Shown here: positions 1-5,330 of the stretch, piece by piece
Layout: each line of letters starts with the position of its first letter
How positions within the stretch are numbered: the first letter of the stretch is position 1
NCBI GenBank assembly: GCA_031403155.1
Contig: JANNSX010000229.1
Span: 1 to 5,330, forward strand
Length of the DNA: 5,330 nt
Source: JANNSX01 sp031403155
GTDB taxonomy: Bacteria; Pseudomonadota; Alphaproteobacteria; Rhizobiales; Hyphomicrobiaceae
Direction: 5' to 3'
Made by a program: the position numbers and the translations under genes
The notes under the pieces: generated by a model
What the model saw: the letters and a program-made list of their open reading frames with translations, nothing else
Database searches by the model: none
Told to the model about the DNA's origin: nothing

Positions 1-247
1 CACCCAGCAGCTCTAGCTTCGTTTCGAGCGTCGTGAGACGAAAGAAGGGCTTGTCCGGCTGGAAGAATTGCCGGGGATGCGGCTCGAACACCATGGCGGC
101 GAAAGGCGCGCCGAGCGCACGGGCGAGCCCCGCCTCCCGGCGAATGACGGCCTGATGCCCCAAGTGCACGCCATCGAAGTTGCCGATGGCGATGACGCTG
201 CCCTTGAGAGCGGCCGGAACAGGCTGGTGACTTCTCAGAACCCGCAT
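1..247 (-). CDS. ribF: Bifunctional riboflavin kinase/FAD synthetase, N-terminal part (cut by window edge)
   Basis: Reading leftward from the ATG at 247-245, 82 codons are open to the window edge, so the C-terminal part lies outside. RibF phosphorylates riboflavin to FMN and adenylylates FMN to FAD in the cytoplasm. The visible part is the FAD-synthetase (nucleotidyltransferase) domain. It has the signature GNFDGVHLGHQ at residues 22-32, with the HxGH nucleotide-binding histidines H28 and H31, then FEPHPRQFF at 54-62 and FRLT at 69-72, all typical of RibF. The riboflavin kinase domain should follow beyond position 1. This ATG is the first possible start after an in-frame TGA upstream, and the preceding Shine-Dalgarno match is weak. 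The start lies 31 bases after the maoC stop on the same strand, so co-transcription with maoC is likely. The assignment is firm; only completeness is unknown. Confidence 0.95.
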   Translation of the reverse strand, partial: MRVLRSHQPVPAALKGSVIAIGNFDGVHLGHQAVIRREAGLARALGAPFAAMVFEPHPRQFFQPDKPFFRLTTLETKLELLG

Positions 248-278
248 TTGAAGACGCCAGCCGTTCTCTGCGTTTGGG

Positions 279-716
279 CTACGCCGGCCGGGCAGGCACC
301 ATCAGAACCGCCTCGCCTGCCAACACCGTCTTGCCCTTGATCGAGCAATCGCAGGCGAAAATGGCCCGTCGCTTCTCCGGAATCAACTCGGTCAGCGTCA
401 CTTTGGCGATGACCTCGTCGCCGATGCGGACCGGCGCGCGGAAATTGAGGGTCTGCGACACGTAGATGGCCCCCGGTCCCGGCAACTTTGTGCCGAACAC
501 AGTCGAGATGAGGCTCGCGGTCAGCATGCCGTGAGCGATCCGGCCCTTGAAGGGCGTCGTCGCGGCATAGTCCTCGTCCAGATGCACCGGGTTGGTGTCG
601 CCCGAGACCTCGGCGAAACCCTGGATATCGGCCTCCGTCACGATACGGCGATAGCTCGCCTCCTGGCCGGTCTCCAACTCGTCAAAGTAGTGTCCTTTGA
701 TGACAATCGCGTCCAT
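279..716 (-). CDS. MaoC-like (R)-specific enoyl-CoA hydratase, hot-dog fold
   Basis: The protein is 145 residues and matches the single-domain MaoC/PhaJ hydratase family. These enzymes hydrate trans-2-enoyl-CoA to (R)-3-hydroxyacyl-CoA in the cytoplasm and can feed polyhydroxyalkanoate synthesis or other acyl-CoA routes. The hydratase-2 motif is complete: FAEVSGDTNPVHLDEDYA at residues 34-51, with the catalytic pair D40 and H45. It is followed by GRIAHGML (58-65), the usual conserved glycine/histidine segment, and NFRAPVRIGDEV further on. I chose the ATG at 716 because GGGAGA lies 4 bases upstream (721-726) and the family domain begins directly after it. A longer frame open to 779 would add 21 residues that run through an inverted-repeat arm and resemble nothing in the family. 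The neighbour downstream is ribF. Substrate chain length cannot be read from the sequence, and PhaJ itself is only one possibility. Confidence 0.9.
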   Translation of the reverse strand: MDAIVIKGHYFDELETGQEASYRRIVTEADIQGFAEVSGDTNPVHLDEDYAATTPFKGRIAHGMLTASLISTVFGTKLPGPGAIYVSQTLNFRAPVRIGDEVIAKVTLTELIPEKRRAIFACDCSIKGKTVLAGEAVLMVPARPA

Positions 717-745
717 GCCGTCTCCCAAAATGACCCGCTTTGCCC

Positions 746-823
746 CCTCGTGTCCCGATCCCGAAGTTCGTCGGTGCAAGTCGCAGGCGGCGAACGAACT
801 TCGGGATCGACAAGGACACGAGG
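746..823. repeat. Imperfect inverted repeat with asymmetric 4-base bulge
   Basis: The left arm (746-771) is CCTCGTGTCC followed by CGATCCCGAAGTTCGT. The right arm (794-823) is its exact reverse complement except for four extra bases, ACAA at 810-813. The result is a 16-bp inner stem, a one-sided bulge, a 10-bp outer stem and a 22-base loop (772-793). There is no T-run on either side, so it does not look like an intrinsic terminator. Its left edge is 29 bases from the maoC start. If the maoC transcript begins upstream of it, the hairpin would lie in the leader. The best general description is a small dispersed palindromic element. I do not recognise the specific sequence. Confidence 0.85.
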
Positions 824-850
824 CAAGTCAATAGCTTAGTGTTGCGTTAT

Positions 851-903
851 GTTCAGAAGCTCGCCTCCGGAGCCAGTTCGGATGATTGGGCGAGCTTCTG
901 AAC
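851..903. repeat. Inverted repeat, 15-bp perfect arms
   Basis: GTTCAGAAGCTCGCC at 851-865 is matched by its exact reverse complement at 889-903. Inside, TCCG (866-869) can pair with CGGA (879-882). That leaves a 6-base one-sided bulge (883-888, TGATTG) on the right arm and a 9-base loop. It lies only 27 bases from the preceding inverted repeat and shares no sequence with it. No T-run follows on either strand. A dispersed intergenic palindrome or a regulator-binding site are both possible. Confidence 0.8.
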
Positions 904-1041
904 CGCCACACGAGTTTCGCGCCGCAACCTAACCTTTCGAAAGATTCGCCGCAATGCACAATCAAACTTAAGAAAGCGCATGGATTCCAGGGCCGAAACC
1001 GTTGTTGCAGGGCACGCCTGAAGCACCGATGAACGTCGCAA

Positions 1042-1070
1042 TTGCATCCGCGCCACAATCCCCCTATACA
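1042..1070 (+). promoter_or_regulatory. Possible trcR promoter (-35/-10 pair)
   Basis: TTGCAT at 1042-1047 and TATACA at 1065-1070 are separated by 17 bases, the standard spacing for a housekeeping sigma factor. The -35 keeps the TTG core and the -10 keeps TATA. Transcription would begin near 1076-1078 and give a leader of about 77 bases. It is the best candidate I found rightward of the palindromes. Alphaproteobacterial promoters are degenerate, so this is a proposal from sequence only. Confidence 0.4.
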
Positions 1071-1143
1071 GGGCGCCGATCCCCTCATGGTCCGATCATC
1101 TCTTTAGGCTTGGTGGCGAGTTCTCTCGACCCCAGCGCCCTCC

Positions 1144-1149
1144 GGAGGA
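1144..1149 (+). promoter_or_regulatory. Ribosome-binding site of trcR
   Basis: GGAGGA is a near-perfect Shine-Dalgarno sequence ending 4 bases before the ATG at 1154. It fixes the trcR start and suggests strong initiation. Confidence 0.8.
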
Positions 1150-1153
1150 TTTA

Positions 1154-1921
1154 ATGACGCGTCCCCTGTTGATGCCCAAGGCGACCGCCGTTTGGCTGGT
1201 CGACAACACATCCCTGACATTCGAGCAGATCGCCGGATTCTGCGGACTGCATCCGCTCGAGGTCAGAGGCATCGCCGATGGTGACGTCGCCCAGGGCATC
1301 AAGGGCATGGACCCCGTGACGTCCGGCCAGCTGACGCGCGACGAAATCAAGGCGGCGGAGACCGATCCCAGCCATAAGCTCGAGACCGCGCCGACCAAAA
1401 TCGAAATCCCGGCCCAGAAGGTGAAGTCGGGGCCTCGCTACACGCCGCTGTCGCGCCGCCAGGATCGGCCGAATGCAATTCTCTGGCTCGTCAAGAACCA
1501 TCCCGAGCTCAAGGACAGCCAACTCATGCGCCTCGTCGGCACGACGAAGCCGACCATCGAGGCGATCCGCAGCCGGGGACATTGGAACTCGGCCAACCTT
1601 CAGCCGCAGGACCCCGTGACGCTCGGCCTCTGCTCGCAGATCGACCTCGATGCCGAGGTCAAGCGCGCGGCCCGGCGTCTCGAGCGCGAGCGCGCGGAGA
1701 CCGACAAGGGTGTCGCCGAGAGAGCCGGCACCCTGCTCGATGCGAGCGAGACGACGGCGGCCGCCGATGCAGCCGCGGACGCGCCGATGGGCGACACGCT
1801 CATAACCTCGGAGGCCATGCAAGAGGCCCCGCCCGAGCCGACCGAGGCGGATGAGACCGCCAGCGTCTTCGCCAAGCTCAAGGCCCTGAAGCCGGAGCTC
1901 GAGGCCGGCGAGGAAGGCTGA
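1154..1921 (+). CDS. trcR: DUF1013 family cell-cycle transcriptional regulator (TrcR-like)
   Basis: The protein is 255 residues and matches the alphaproteobacterial DUF1013 family, named from memory as cell cycle transcriptional regulator TrcR. The opening MTRPLLMPKATAVWLVDNT is typical of the family. Two related helix-rich units are visible. Unit 1 (about 12-65) has AVWLVDN, EQIAGFCG and DPVTSGQL; unit 2 (about 109-168) has ILWLVKN, SQLMRLVG and DPVTLGL. Each resembles a helix-turn-helix-like DNA-binding module, joined by a basic linker (89-105). Residues about 170-190 form a highly charged helix. After it comes an Ala/Glu/Asp-rich, probably disordered stretch, and the end contains SVFAKLKALK, which looks like a conserved tail peptide. 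The start is fixed by GGAGGA at 1144-1149. The protein is cytoplasmic with no membrane segment. The gene stands alone on its strand and converges on the exporter gene. Family membership is firm; the regulatory role is transferred from the family name and not visible in the sequence. Confidence 0.9.
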   Translation: MTRPLLMPKATAVWLVDNTSLTFEQIAGFCGLHPLEVRGIADGDVAQGIKGMDPVTSGQLTRDEIKAAETDPSHKLETAPTKIEIPAQKVKSGPRYTPLSRRQDRPNAILWLVKNHPELKDSQLMRLVGTTKPTIEAIRSRGHWNSANLQPQDPVTLGLCSQIDLDAEVKRAARRLERERAETDKGVAERAGTLLDASETTAAADAAADAPMGDTLITSEAMQEAPPEPTEADETASVFAKLKALKPELEAGEEG

Positions 1922-1931
1922 GCGCCGCCTG

Positions 1932-4268
1932 TTACTTCGCCGAGGCGATCGCCGGGGCGCCTCGGCGCTGGTAGCGCCGGACGAGCGTCACGATCGCGGG
2001 CAGGAAAATCAGATCACCGACGAGCGCTGCCGCCAGCGTGATGGCGCAGAGCCTGCCGAAGACGCGCAGCGACGGCAGGTCCGAGAACATCGTCACGGCC
2101 AAACCGCAGGCGAGCACAATCGTCGTCAGGATCAGCGCCGGGCCGACGAGCAGCGTCGCGCGCCGGACACCGGCCGCCGGGTCCTCGCCGGGCCTATCCT
2201 CGAGCCGCAATCGATTGAGATAGTGGATCGTCGCATCGAGCCCGAGCCCGAAGGCCACCACGAGGGCGATGACAGAGGCAAACTGCAAGCCCTCGCCCGT
2301 CGCCCAGAGCAGCGCGCCAGACGCCACAATCGGGAACAGGCCCGGCAACAGCGAGAACACGCCGTACCAGAACGAGCGGAAGGCGAAGCCGATCAAGGCC
2401 GCGACGAGCACGATCTCGCCCGTCAGACTCCAATTGAGCTGGCCGATCATGCTGGCACTGTTGCGTGCAGCGATAACGGGCAGACCGGTCACGGCAACGG
2501 CATAGCCGGCGTAGGCCTGGCGCACGGTGTTCATGGCGGCGTCGAGATTGTCCACGACCGGCAACAGCTCGCTCGCATCGAGATCGGGGAGCCGGCCCGT
2601 CACGACCGCCGAGCGCTGATCCTCGGAGATGAAGCGGCGGACGAGATGCTCGGGCAATGCCTCGACATAGCTCTTGAGGACCGCGATGTCCTTCTCGCCG
2701 GCCTTCTCCTCGAGCCAGCGCCGCAACGTCTCGATCGACCAGACATTGCCGACGCCGGATTGGCTCTCCACCTGTTTGTGGACCGCGCCGATGACGGCGA
2801 TCGACTCTGGCGAGAAGAGATCAACCCCCGCCGGCAAGTCGATCAGCACATGTACCGGATTGGCGCCGGTGAGTTTGGCGTCGAGCCGGTTGCTGGCCGC
2901 CATCGCCTGCTCCCGATCCGGCACCTGGTCGGCGAGGCGATAGCGCGCATCCAGCCCCGCATGCAGCCAGCCGAACAGGCCGAGCAGGCCGAGCCCCAGC
3001 AGCGCATAGGGCAGTGGCCGGCGGATAACGCGATTGGCGATGAAGGCGCAGATGCGCTCGAGCACCTTCATGGCGGGATCGCTCTTCGCAGCCGCGGCAA
3101 CAAGCTTCTCCTCGTTCCGAAGCAGCAGCAATCCCAACAGCGGCACGAGGATGATAACGGCGAAGAAGGATGCGATGCAGGATAGCGCGCCCGCCCAGCC
3201 GAAGGTACGGATGAGCGCCGAATCGGAGATCAGCAGCGCCAGAAAGGAAAGGCAGGCCGTGCCGGCGGTCAGCGCGCAGGCCGGCCCGACGGTCCTCAGC
3301 GACCAGTTGAGCGCCTCCAGCTTGCTCGCCCCCTTGACCATGCGATCGCGCGTCGCGAAGACGATCTGCATGCTGTCGGAAAAGCCCATCACCATGATGA
3401 GCGGGCCCATGACGTTGAGGAAGAGATTGAGCCTGACGTCGAGCCAGCCGAGCAGGCCGATCGACCAGATGATGGCGAGCACCGGCGGCAGCGCGGTCAT
3501 CAGCATGAGCGAGACGCGCCGGTAGAAGATGATGGCGATGACCGCGCCGATCAGCAGCCCCAGACCGTTGTATTTCATCTGGTCGTTGGCAACGGCGTTG
3601 CGGATTTCGAGCTGCATGACGGGGGCGCCCGACAACTGGGTCACGAGCCCGGTGCCATCGAGGCTGTCGTGCACGGCTTGATCGATCTCGCCGACGACCG
3701 CCTTCAGGCCCTGACCCGACACGGTCGCGTGGTCGAGCGCCATGACGATGAGGGCGAGTTCGCCATCCGCCGAAAGCAGCTTGTCCTTGATGATCTCGTT
3801 GGCGCGCACCTGATTGATGAGCTCGTCGAAGGCGGCGCCTTCGGGTAGCTCGTCCGGGAACAAGGGCGGCGGGATCTTGCCCTTCTCGGGCGCGGTGCGG
3901 GCCGAGAATAGCGACACGACGCCGTTGACGGACTCGACGAGTTGCAGATCGGTCGCCAACGTGCGGAGCCGCTCGATCTTGTCGCGAGCGAGCAGGTCCT
4001 TACCCTCGACAACGACGAGAACGTCATACTCGCTCGAGGGAAAGCGCGAGGACAGGCTTTCGTATTGCTTGAACTCGGGCGACGAGGTTCGGAACAGCTC
4101 GGTCAGCGAATCGTCGACCTTGATGCGAGTGATGCCGAGGATCGCGACGGCCGTGACCACGGCCATCAGCAGGAGCATCGCCAGCGGCCACTTGAGCGCG
4201 GCAAGGCCGATTTTCTCGAGCCCCAGACCCAGGGCGAACCCCTCCTTATCATCGGTTGGCTCGGACAT
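1932..4268 (-). CDS. RND superfamily exporter, MMPL/COG1033-type
   Basis: This is a complete 778-residue inner-membrane transporter of the RND superfamily, in the hydrophobe/lipid exporter (MMPL, COG1033-like) branch. These use the proton gradient to move lipophilic substrates outward. Topology is the classic duplicated 6+6 layout. TM1 is at about 28-47, then a periplasmic domain (50-232) and TM2-6 (about 234-383). TM7 is at about 418-435, then a second periplasmic domain (436-612) and TM8-12 (about 614-763). Each half carries a charged residue where the proton relay sits: GFSDS at 295-299 (D298, TM4) and GLGLDATIHY at 674-683 (D678, TM10). The ATG at 4268 is supported by AGGGAG at 4280-4275 on the minus strand, 6 bases upstream. 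No adaptor or outer-membrane partner is visible. The upstream neighbour on the same strand is an EamA permease, 65 bases away. Substrate is unknown. The hopanoid transporter HpnN is a relative, but hopanoid genes are absent here. Confidence 0.9.
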   Translation of the reverse strand: MSEPTDDKEGFALGLGLEKIGLAALKWPLAMLLLMAVVTAVAILGITRIKVDDSLTELFRTSSPEFKQYESLSSRFPSSEYDVLVVVEGKDLLARDKIERLRTLATDLQLVESVNGVVSLFSARTAPEKGKIPPPLFPDELPEGAAFDELINQVRANEIIKDKLLSADGELALIVMALDHATVSGQGLKAVVGEIDQAVHDSLDGTGLVTQLSGAPVMQLEIRNAVANDQMKYNGLGLLIGAVIAIIFYRRVSLMLMTALPPVLAIIWSIGLLGWLDVRLNLFLNVMGPLIMVMGFSDSMQIVFATRDRMVKGASKLEALNWSLRTVGPACALTAGTACLSFLALLISDSALIRTFGWAGALSCIASFFAVIILVPLLGLLLLRNEEKLVAAAAKSDPAMKVLERICAFIANRVIRRPLPYALLGLGLLGLFGWLHAGLDARYRLADQVPDREQAMAASNRLDAKLTGANPVHVLIDLPAGVDLFSPESIAVIGAVHKQVESQSGVGNVWSIETLRRWLEEKAGEKDIAVLKSYVEALPEHLVRRFISEDQRSAVVTGRLPDLDASELLPVVDNLDAAMNTVRQAYAGYAVAVTGLPVIAARNSASMIGQLNWSLTGEIVLVAALIGFAFRSFWYGVFSLLPGLFPIVASGALLWATGEGLQFASVIALVVAFGLGLDATIHYLNRLRLEDRPGEDPAAGVRRATLLVGPALILTTIVLACGLAVTMFSDLPSLRVFGRLCAITLAAALVGDLIFLPAIVTLVRRYQRRGAPAIASAK
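1938..1967. terminator. GC-rich stem-loop at the convergent trcR/exporter junction (possible terminator)
   Basis: CGCCGAGGCG at 1938-1947 is followed, after a 10-base loop, by its exact reverse complement CGCCTCGGCG at 1958-1967. It begins 17 bases after the trcR stop and lies within the last codons of the opposing exporter gene. It could help end the trcR transcript, but there is no T-run after it, so intrinsic termination is doubtful. For the leftward transcript it sits before the stop codon. Confidence 0.35.
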
Positions 4269-4318
4269 CGGCGGCTCCCTCTCGAATCACGGGAAACTAG
4301 GGGATTTCCGCTCAGAAA

Positions 4319-4332
4319 CCTACGTCCGTAGG
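4319..4332 (-). terminator. Small stem-loop just after the EamA gene (weak terminator candidate)
   Basis: On the minus strand, directly after the stop codon, CCTAC-GGAC-GTAGG forms a 5-bp hairpin followed by TTTCT. It is too short and its T-run too poor for a confident terminator. It may give partial termination or mRNA 3'-end protection between the permease and the exporter gene. Confidence 0.2.
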
Positions 4333-4333
4333 G

Positions 4334-5188
4334 CTAGTGACCTTGGGCGAGTAGCAAAATCGCCACTGCGCCGAGGATGAGGCCTCCAATCTGGATGCGG
4401 CCGAGCCGCTCGCCCAGGACCACCACACCCAACAGCACCGTGACACCGGCATAGAGCGCGTTGATGGCGGAAGCGACGCCGATCAATCCGGTGGTTGCCG
4501 AGTAGACGAGGCCCATGATGCCGAGCGCGTCAAGCAGACCGGCCCCCCCGACGATCGCGAGGCCCTTGCGGTCCCAGGACATGGATTGGCGTTGCAGGAG
4601 CACAACGGCGAAAGCGGTCGCCACGGCTGCGGCCCGCATGATCAGCGTGCCGCCGTTGGCATGCTCAGGCTCGAGAAATCCGAGGAACAGGTTGGTGATG
4701 CCGAAGGTGACGCCACTCGCAAGCCCGAGGACGACCGACGCGCCAATCGGCTTTGCCGCATCGCTGTTGTCGGCGCCGTGCGCGATCAGCACGACCGCAA
4801 TGGCCGCCACCAGGATTCCAACAACGATCATGGGGCCAAAGGCCGTCACGAAAACGAGCTCGCCGATCGCCGGCACCGCGATCGAGCAGACCCCCGTCAG
4901 GGGCGCGACGACGCCGATGCGGCCGATGGCAAGACCCCGGTAGAGCAGAATGAGGGCCGCACCATCTGCAAATCCGGCGATCAGGCTGAAGACGATGCCT
5001 CGCCCATCGGGGATGGGATAGTTGCCGATGACGACAACCAGCACCACGAAGATCGTGGCGACCGATTGGACCAGCGCCACCGCCAGCGGCGCGCCGATCC
5101 GCAATGCGGCCCGCCCGCCCATGAAATCTGCGAAGCCGAAGCCGACGGCAGACGCGATCGAAGCCGTGATCGGGTTGAGTGCGAGCAT
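4334..5188 (-). CDS. EamA/DMT superfamily permease, 10 membrane segments
   Basis: The protein is 284 residues, the usual length for a drug/metabolite transporter with two EamA repeats. About ten hydrophobic helices fill it from residue 6 to the end. The first repeat runs to about 137 and includes ALILLYRGLAIGRIGVVAPL, the characteristic helix-4 region with small-residue turns. A short polar loop (HGADNSDAAKP) follows. The second repeat (about 148-282) ends in the typical INALYAGVTVLLGVVVLGERLGRIQIGGLILG pattern, where the GER before the last helix is a family hallmark. The ATG at 5188 is the only start between an upstream in-frame TGA and the first helix. The Shine-Dalgarno is not evident, so translation may be weak. 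Family members export or import amino acids, nucleotides or other metabolites; the substrate cannot be inferred. It may be co-transcribed with the RND exporter downstream. Confidence 0.88.
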   Translation of the reverse strand: MLALNPITASIASAVGFGFADFMGGRAALRIGAPLAVALVQSVATIFVVLVVVIGNYPIPDGRGIVFSLIAGFADGAALILLYRGLAIGRIGVVAPLTGVCSIAVPAIGELVFVTAFGPMIVVGILVAAIAVVLIAHGADNSDAAKPIGASVVLGLASGVTFGITNLFLGFLEPEHANGGTLIMRAAAVATAFAVVLLQRQSMSWDRKGLAIVGGAGLLDALGIMGLVYSATTGLIGVASAINALYAGVTVLLGVVVLGERLGRIQIGGLILGAVAILLLAQGH

Positions 5189-5247
5189 GAGAGTGGCCGA
5201 TGGCGGATAAGGGCTAAGGCATCAACCGCCGGCCGCGGGTCGACCTA

Positions 5248-5295
5248 GAGCACTTTCCGACCAAGTGGATACCGGTTGGTCGAAAGAAAGTGCTC
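5248..5295. repeat. Rhizobial-type intergenic palindrome (RIME-like), first hairpin
   Basis: The left arm GAGCACTTTC+CGACCAA (5248-5264) pairs with the right arm TTGGTCG, a 3-base bulge AAA (5283-5285), and GAAAGTGCTC (5276-5295). The loop is 11 bases and includes ACCGG. The 10-bp outer stem beginning GAGCA, the one-sided A-rich bulge and the ACCGGTT core match, from memory, the abundant intergenic palindromes of Hyphomicrobiales (RIME-like elements). It lies upstream of the EamA permease, within the 142 gene-free bases that close the window. The bases between 5189 and 5245 show nothing else I can name. Confidence 0.8.
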
Positions 5296-5330
5296 AAAGC
5301 CAACGACCAGACCGTTTTCCGATTCTACGG
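5296..5330. repeat. Probable start of the second hairpin of the same element, cut by the edge
   Basis: Elements of this type often carry a second palindrome right after the first. GACCGTTTTCCGATTC at 5309-5324 looks like a left arm, followed by TACGG as the start of a loop or apex. Its partner would lie beyond 5330, so this is an inference from the element type. Confidence 0.4.

Larger units (their letters stand above)
717..1153. other. Divergent intergenic region between maoC and trcR (437 bases, no gene)
   Basis: No convincing gene is present. The short leftward frames here give arginine- and cysteine-rich translations with no family resemblance. The left half (746-903) is taken up by two adjacent bulged inverted repeats. 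The right half (904-1153) is more AT-rich in places and holds two GANTC sites, a probable promoter and the trcR ribosome-binding site. I could not identify a convincing -35/-10 pair for the leftward maoC transcript. TTGACT occurs at 831-826 on the minus strand, but no acceptable -10 follows at 16-18 bases. Confidence 0.7.

Noticed and set aside
717..779. Longer maoC frame beginning at 779 (21 extra N-terminal residues)
   Set aside because: The extension runs through an inverted-repeat arm, has no family similarity, and a good ribosome-binding site precedes the ATG at 716.
968..982. Possible CtrA box upstream of trcR
   Set aside because: Only one TTAA half-site (968-971) is present. No second TTAA lies seven bases away.
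828..1088. Leftward 86-codon frame in the maoC-trcR spacer
   Set aside because: It covers the palindrome and the trcR promoter region, has unusual Cys/Arg composition, and resembles no family.
1151..1822. 223-codon leftward open frame opposite trcR
   Set aside because: It is an arginine-rich shadow of a GC-rich gene. The opposite strand encodes a clear DUF1013 protein with a strong ribosome-binding site.
2223..3185. 320-codon rightward open frame opposite the RND exporter
   Set aside because: Low-complexity Arg/Gln/Glu/His composition typical of antisense frames; no domain is recognisable, and the exporter on the other strand is complete.
1932..4268. Naming the exporter HpnN (hopanoid transporter) or AcrB-type drug efflux pump
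   Set aside because: It is shorter than the HpnN and AcrB lengths I recall, has no hopanoid or adaptor genes beside it, and its GFSDS and GLGLD motifs fit the general MMPL/COG1033 group, so a specific name is not supported.
4292..4309. GGAAA/TTTCC inverted repeat upstream of the exporter gene
   Set aside because: Five-base AT-rich arms with an 8-base loop are expected by chance, and no regulatory pattern matches it.
4586..5248. 220-codon rightward frame opposite the EamA permease
   Set aside because: Asp/Arg/His-rich shadow translation. The other strand gives a full ten-helix permease.

Overview
The window looks like chromosomal DNA of an alphaproteobacterium, most likely Hyphomicrobiales (Rhizobiales). 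The evidence is GC-rich coding sequence, a DUF1013/TrcR-type cell-cycle regulator (a family I know only from Alphaproteobacteria), GANTC sites in its leader, and a bulged intergenic palindrome at the right edge of the kind scattered through rhizobial genomes. Genus cannot be set from the sequence alone; Bosea- or Beijerinckiaceae-like relatives are a guess.

Layout, left to right. (1) Positions 1-247, leftward: the N-terminal part of ribF (riboflavin kinase/FAD synthetase), cut by the window edge. (2) Positions 279-716, leftward: a MaoC-type (R)-specific enoyl-CoA hydratase, 31 bases upstream of ribF and probably co-transcribed with it. (3) Positions 717-1153: a 437-base gene-free divergent region. 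Its left half holds two different bulged inverted repeats, and its right half holds the probable promoter and leader of trcR. (4) Positions 1154-1921, rightward: trcR, with an internal two-fold repeat. (5) Positions 1932-4268, leftward: a complete RND/MMPL-type exporter that converges on trcR with only 10 bases between the genes. (6) Positions 4334-5188, leftward: an EamA/DMT-family 10-TM permease, 65 bases upstream of the exporter and possibly in the same transcript. (7) Positions 5189-5330: intergenic DNA with a rhizobial-type palindromic repeat whose second half runs off the edge.

The genes do not form one pathway. ribF is FMN/FAD housekeeping, maoC belongs to acyl-CoA/polyhydroxyalkanoate-type metabolism, trcR is a cell-cycle regulator, and the last two are membrane transporters of unknown substrate. 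I see no phage, transposase, CRISPR, toxin-antitoxin or defence genes, and no clear new biological system. The most interesting material is non-coding. Three palindromes with unrelated sequences share one architecture: an outer stem, an asymmetric bulge on the 3' arm of the given strand, then an inner stem. Two of them lie side by side in the maoC-trcR intergenic region.
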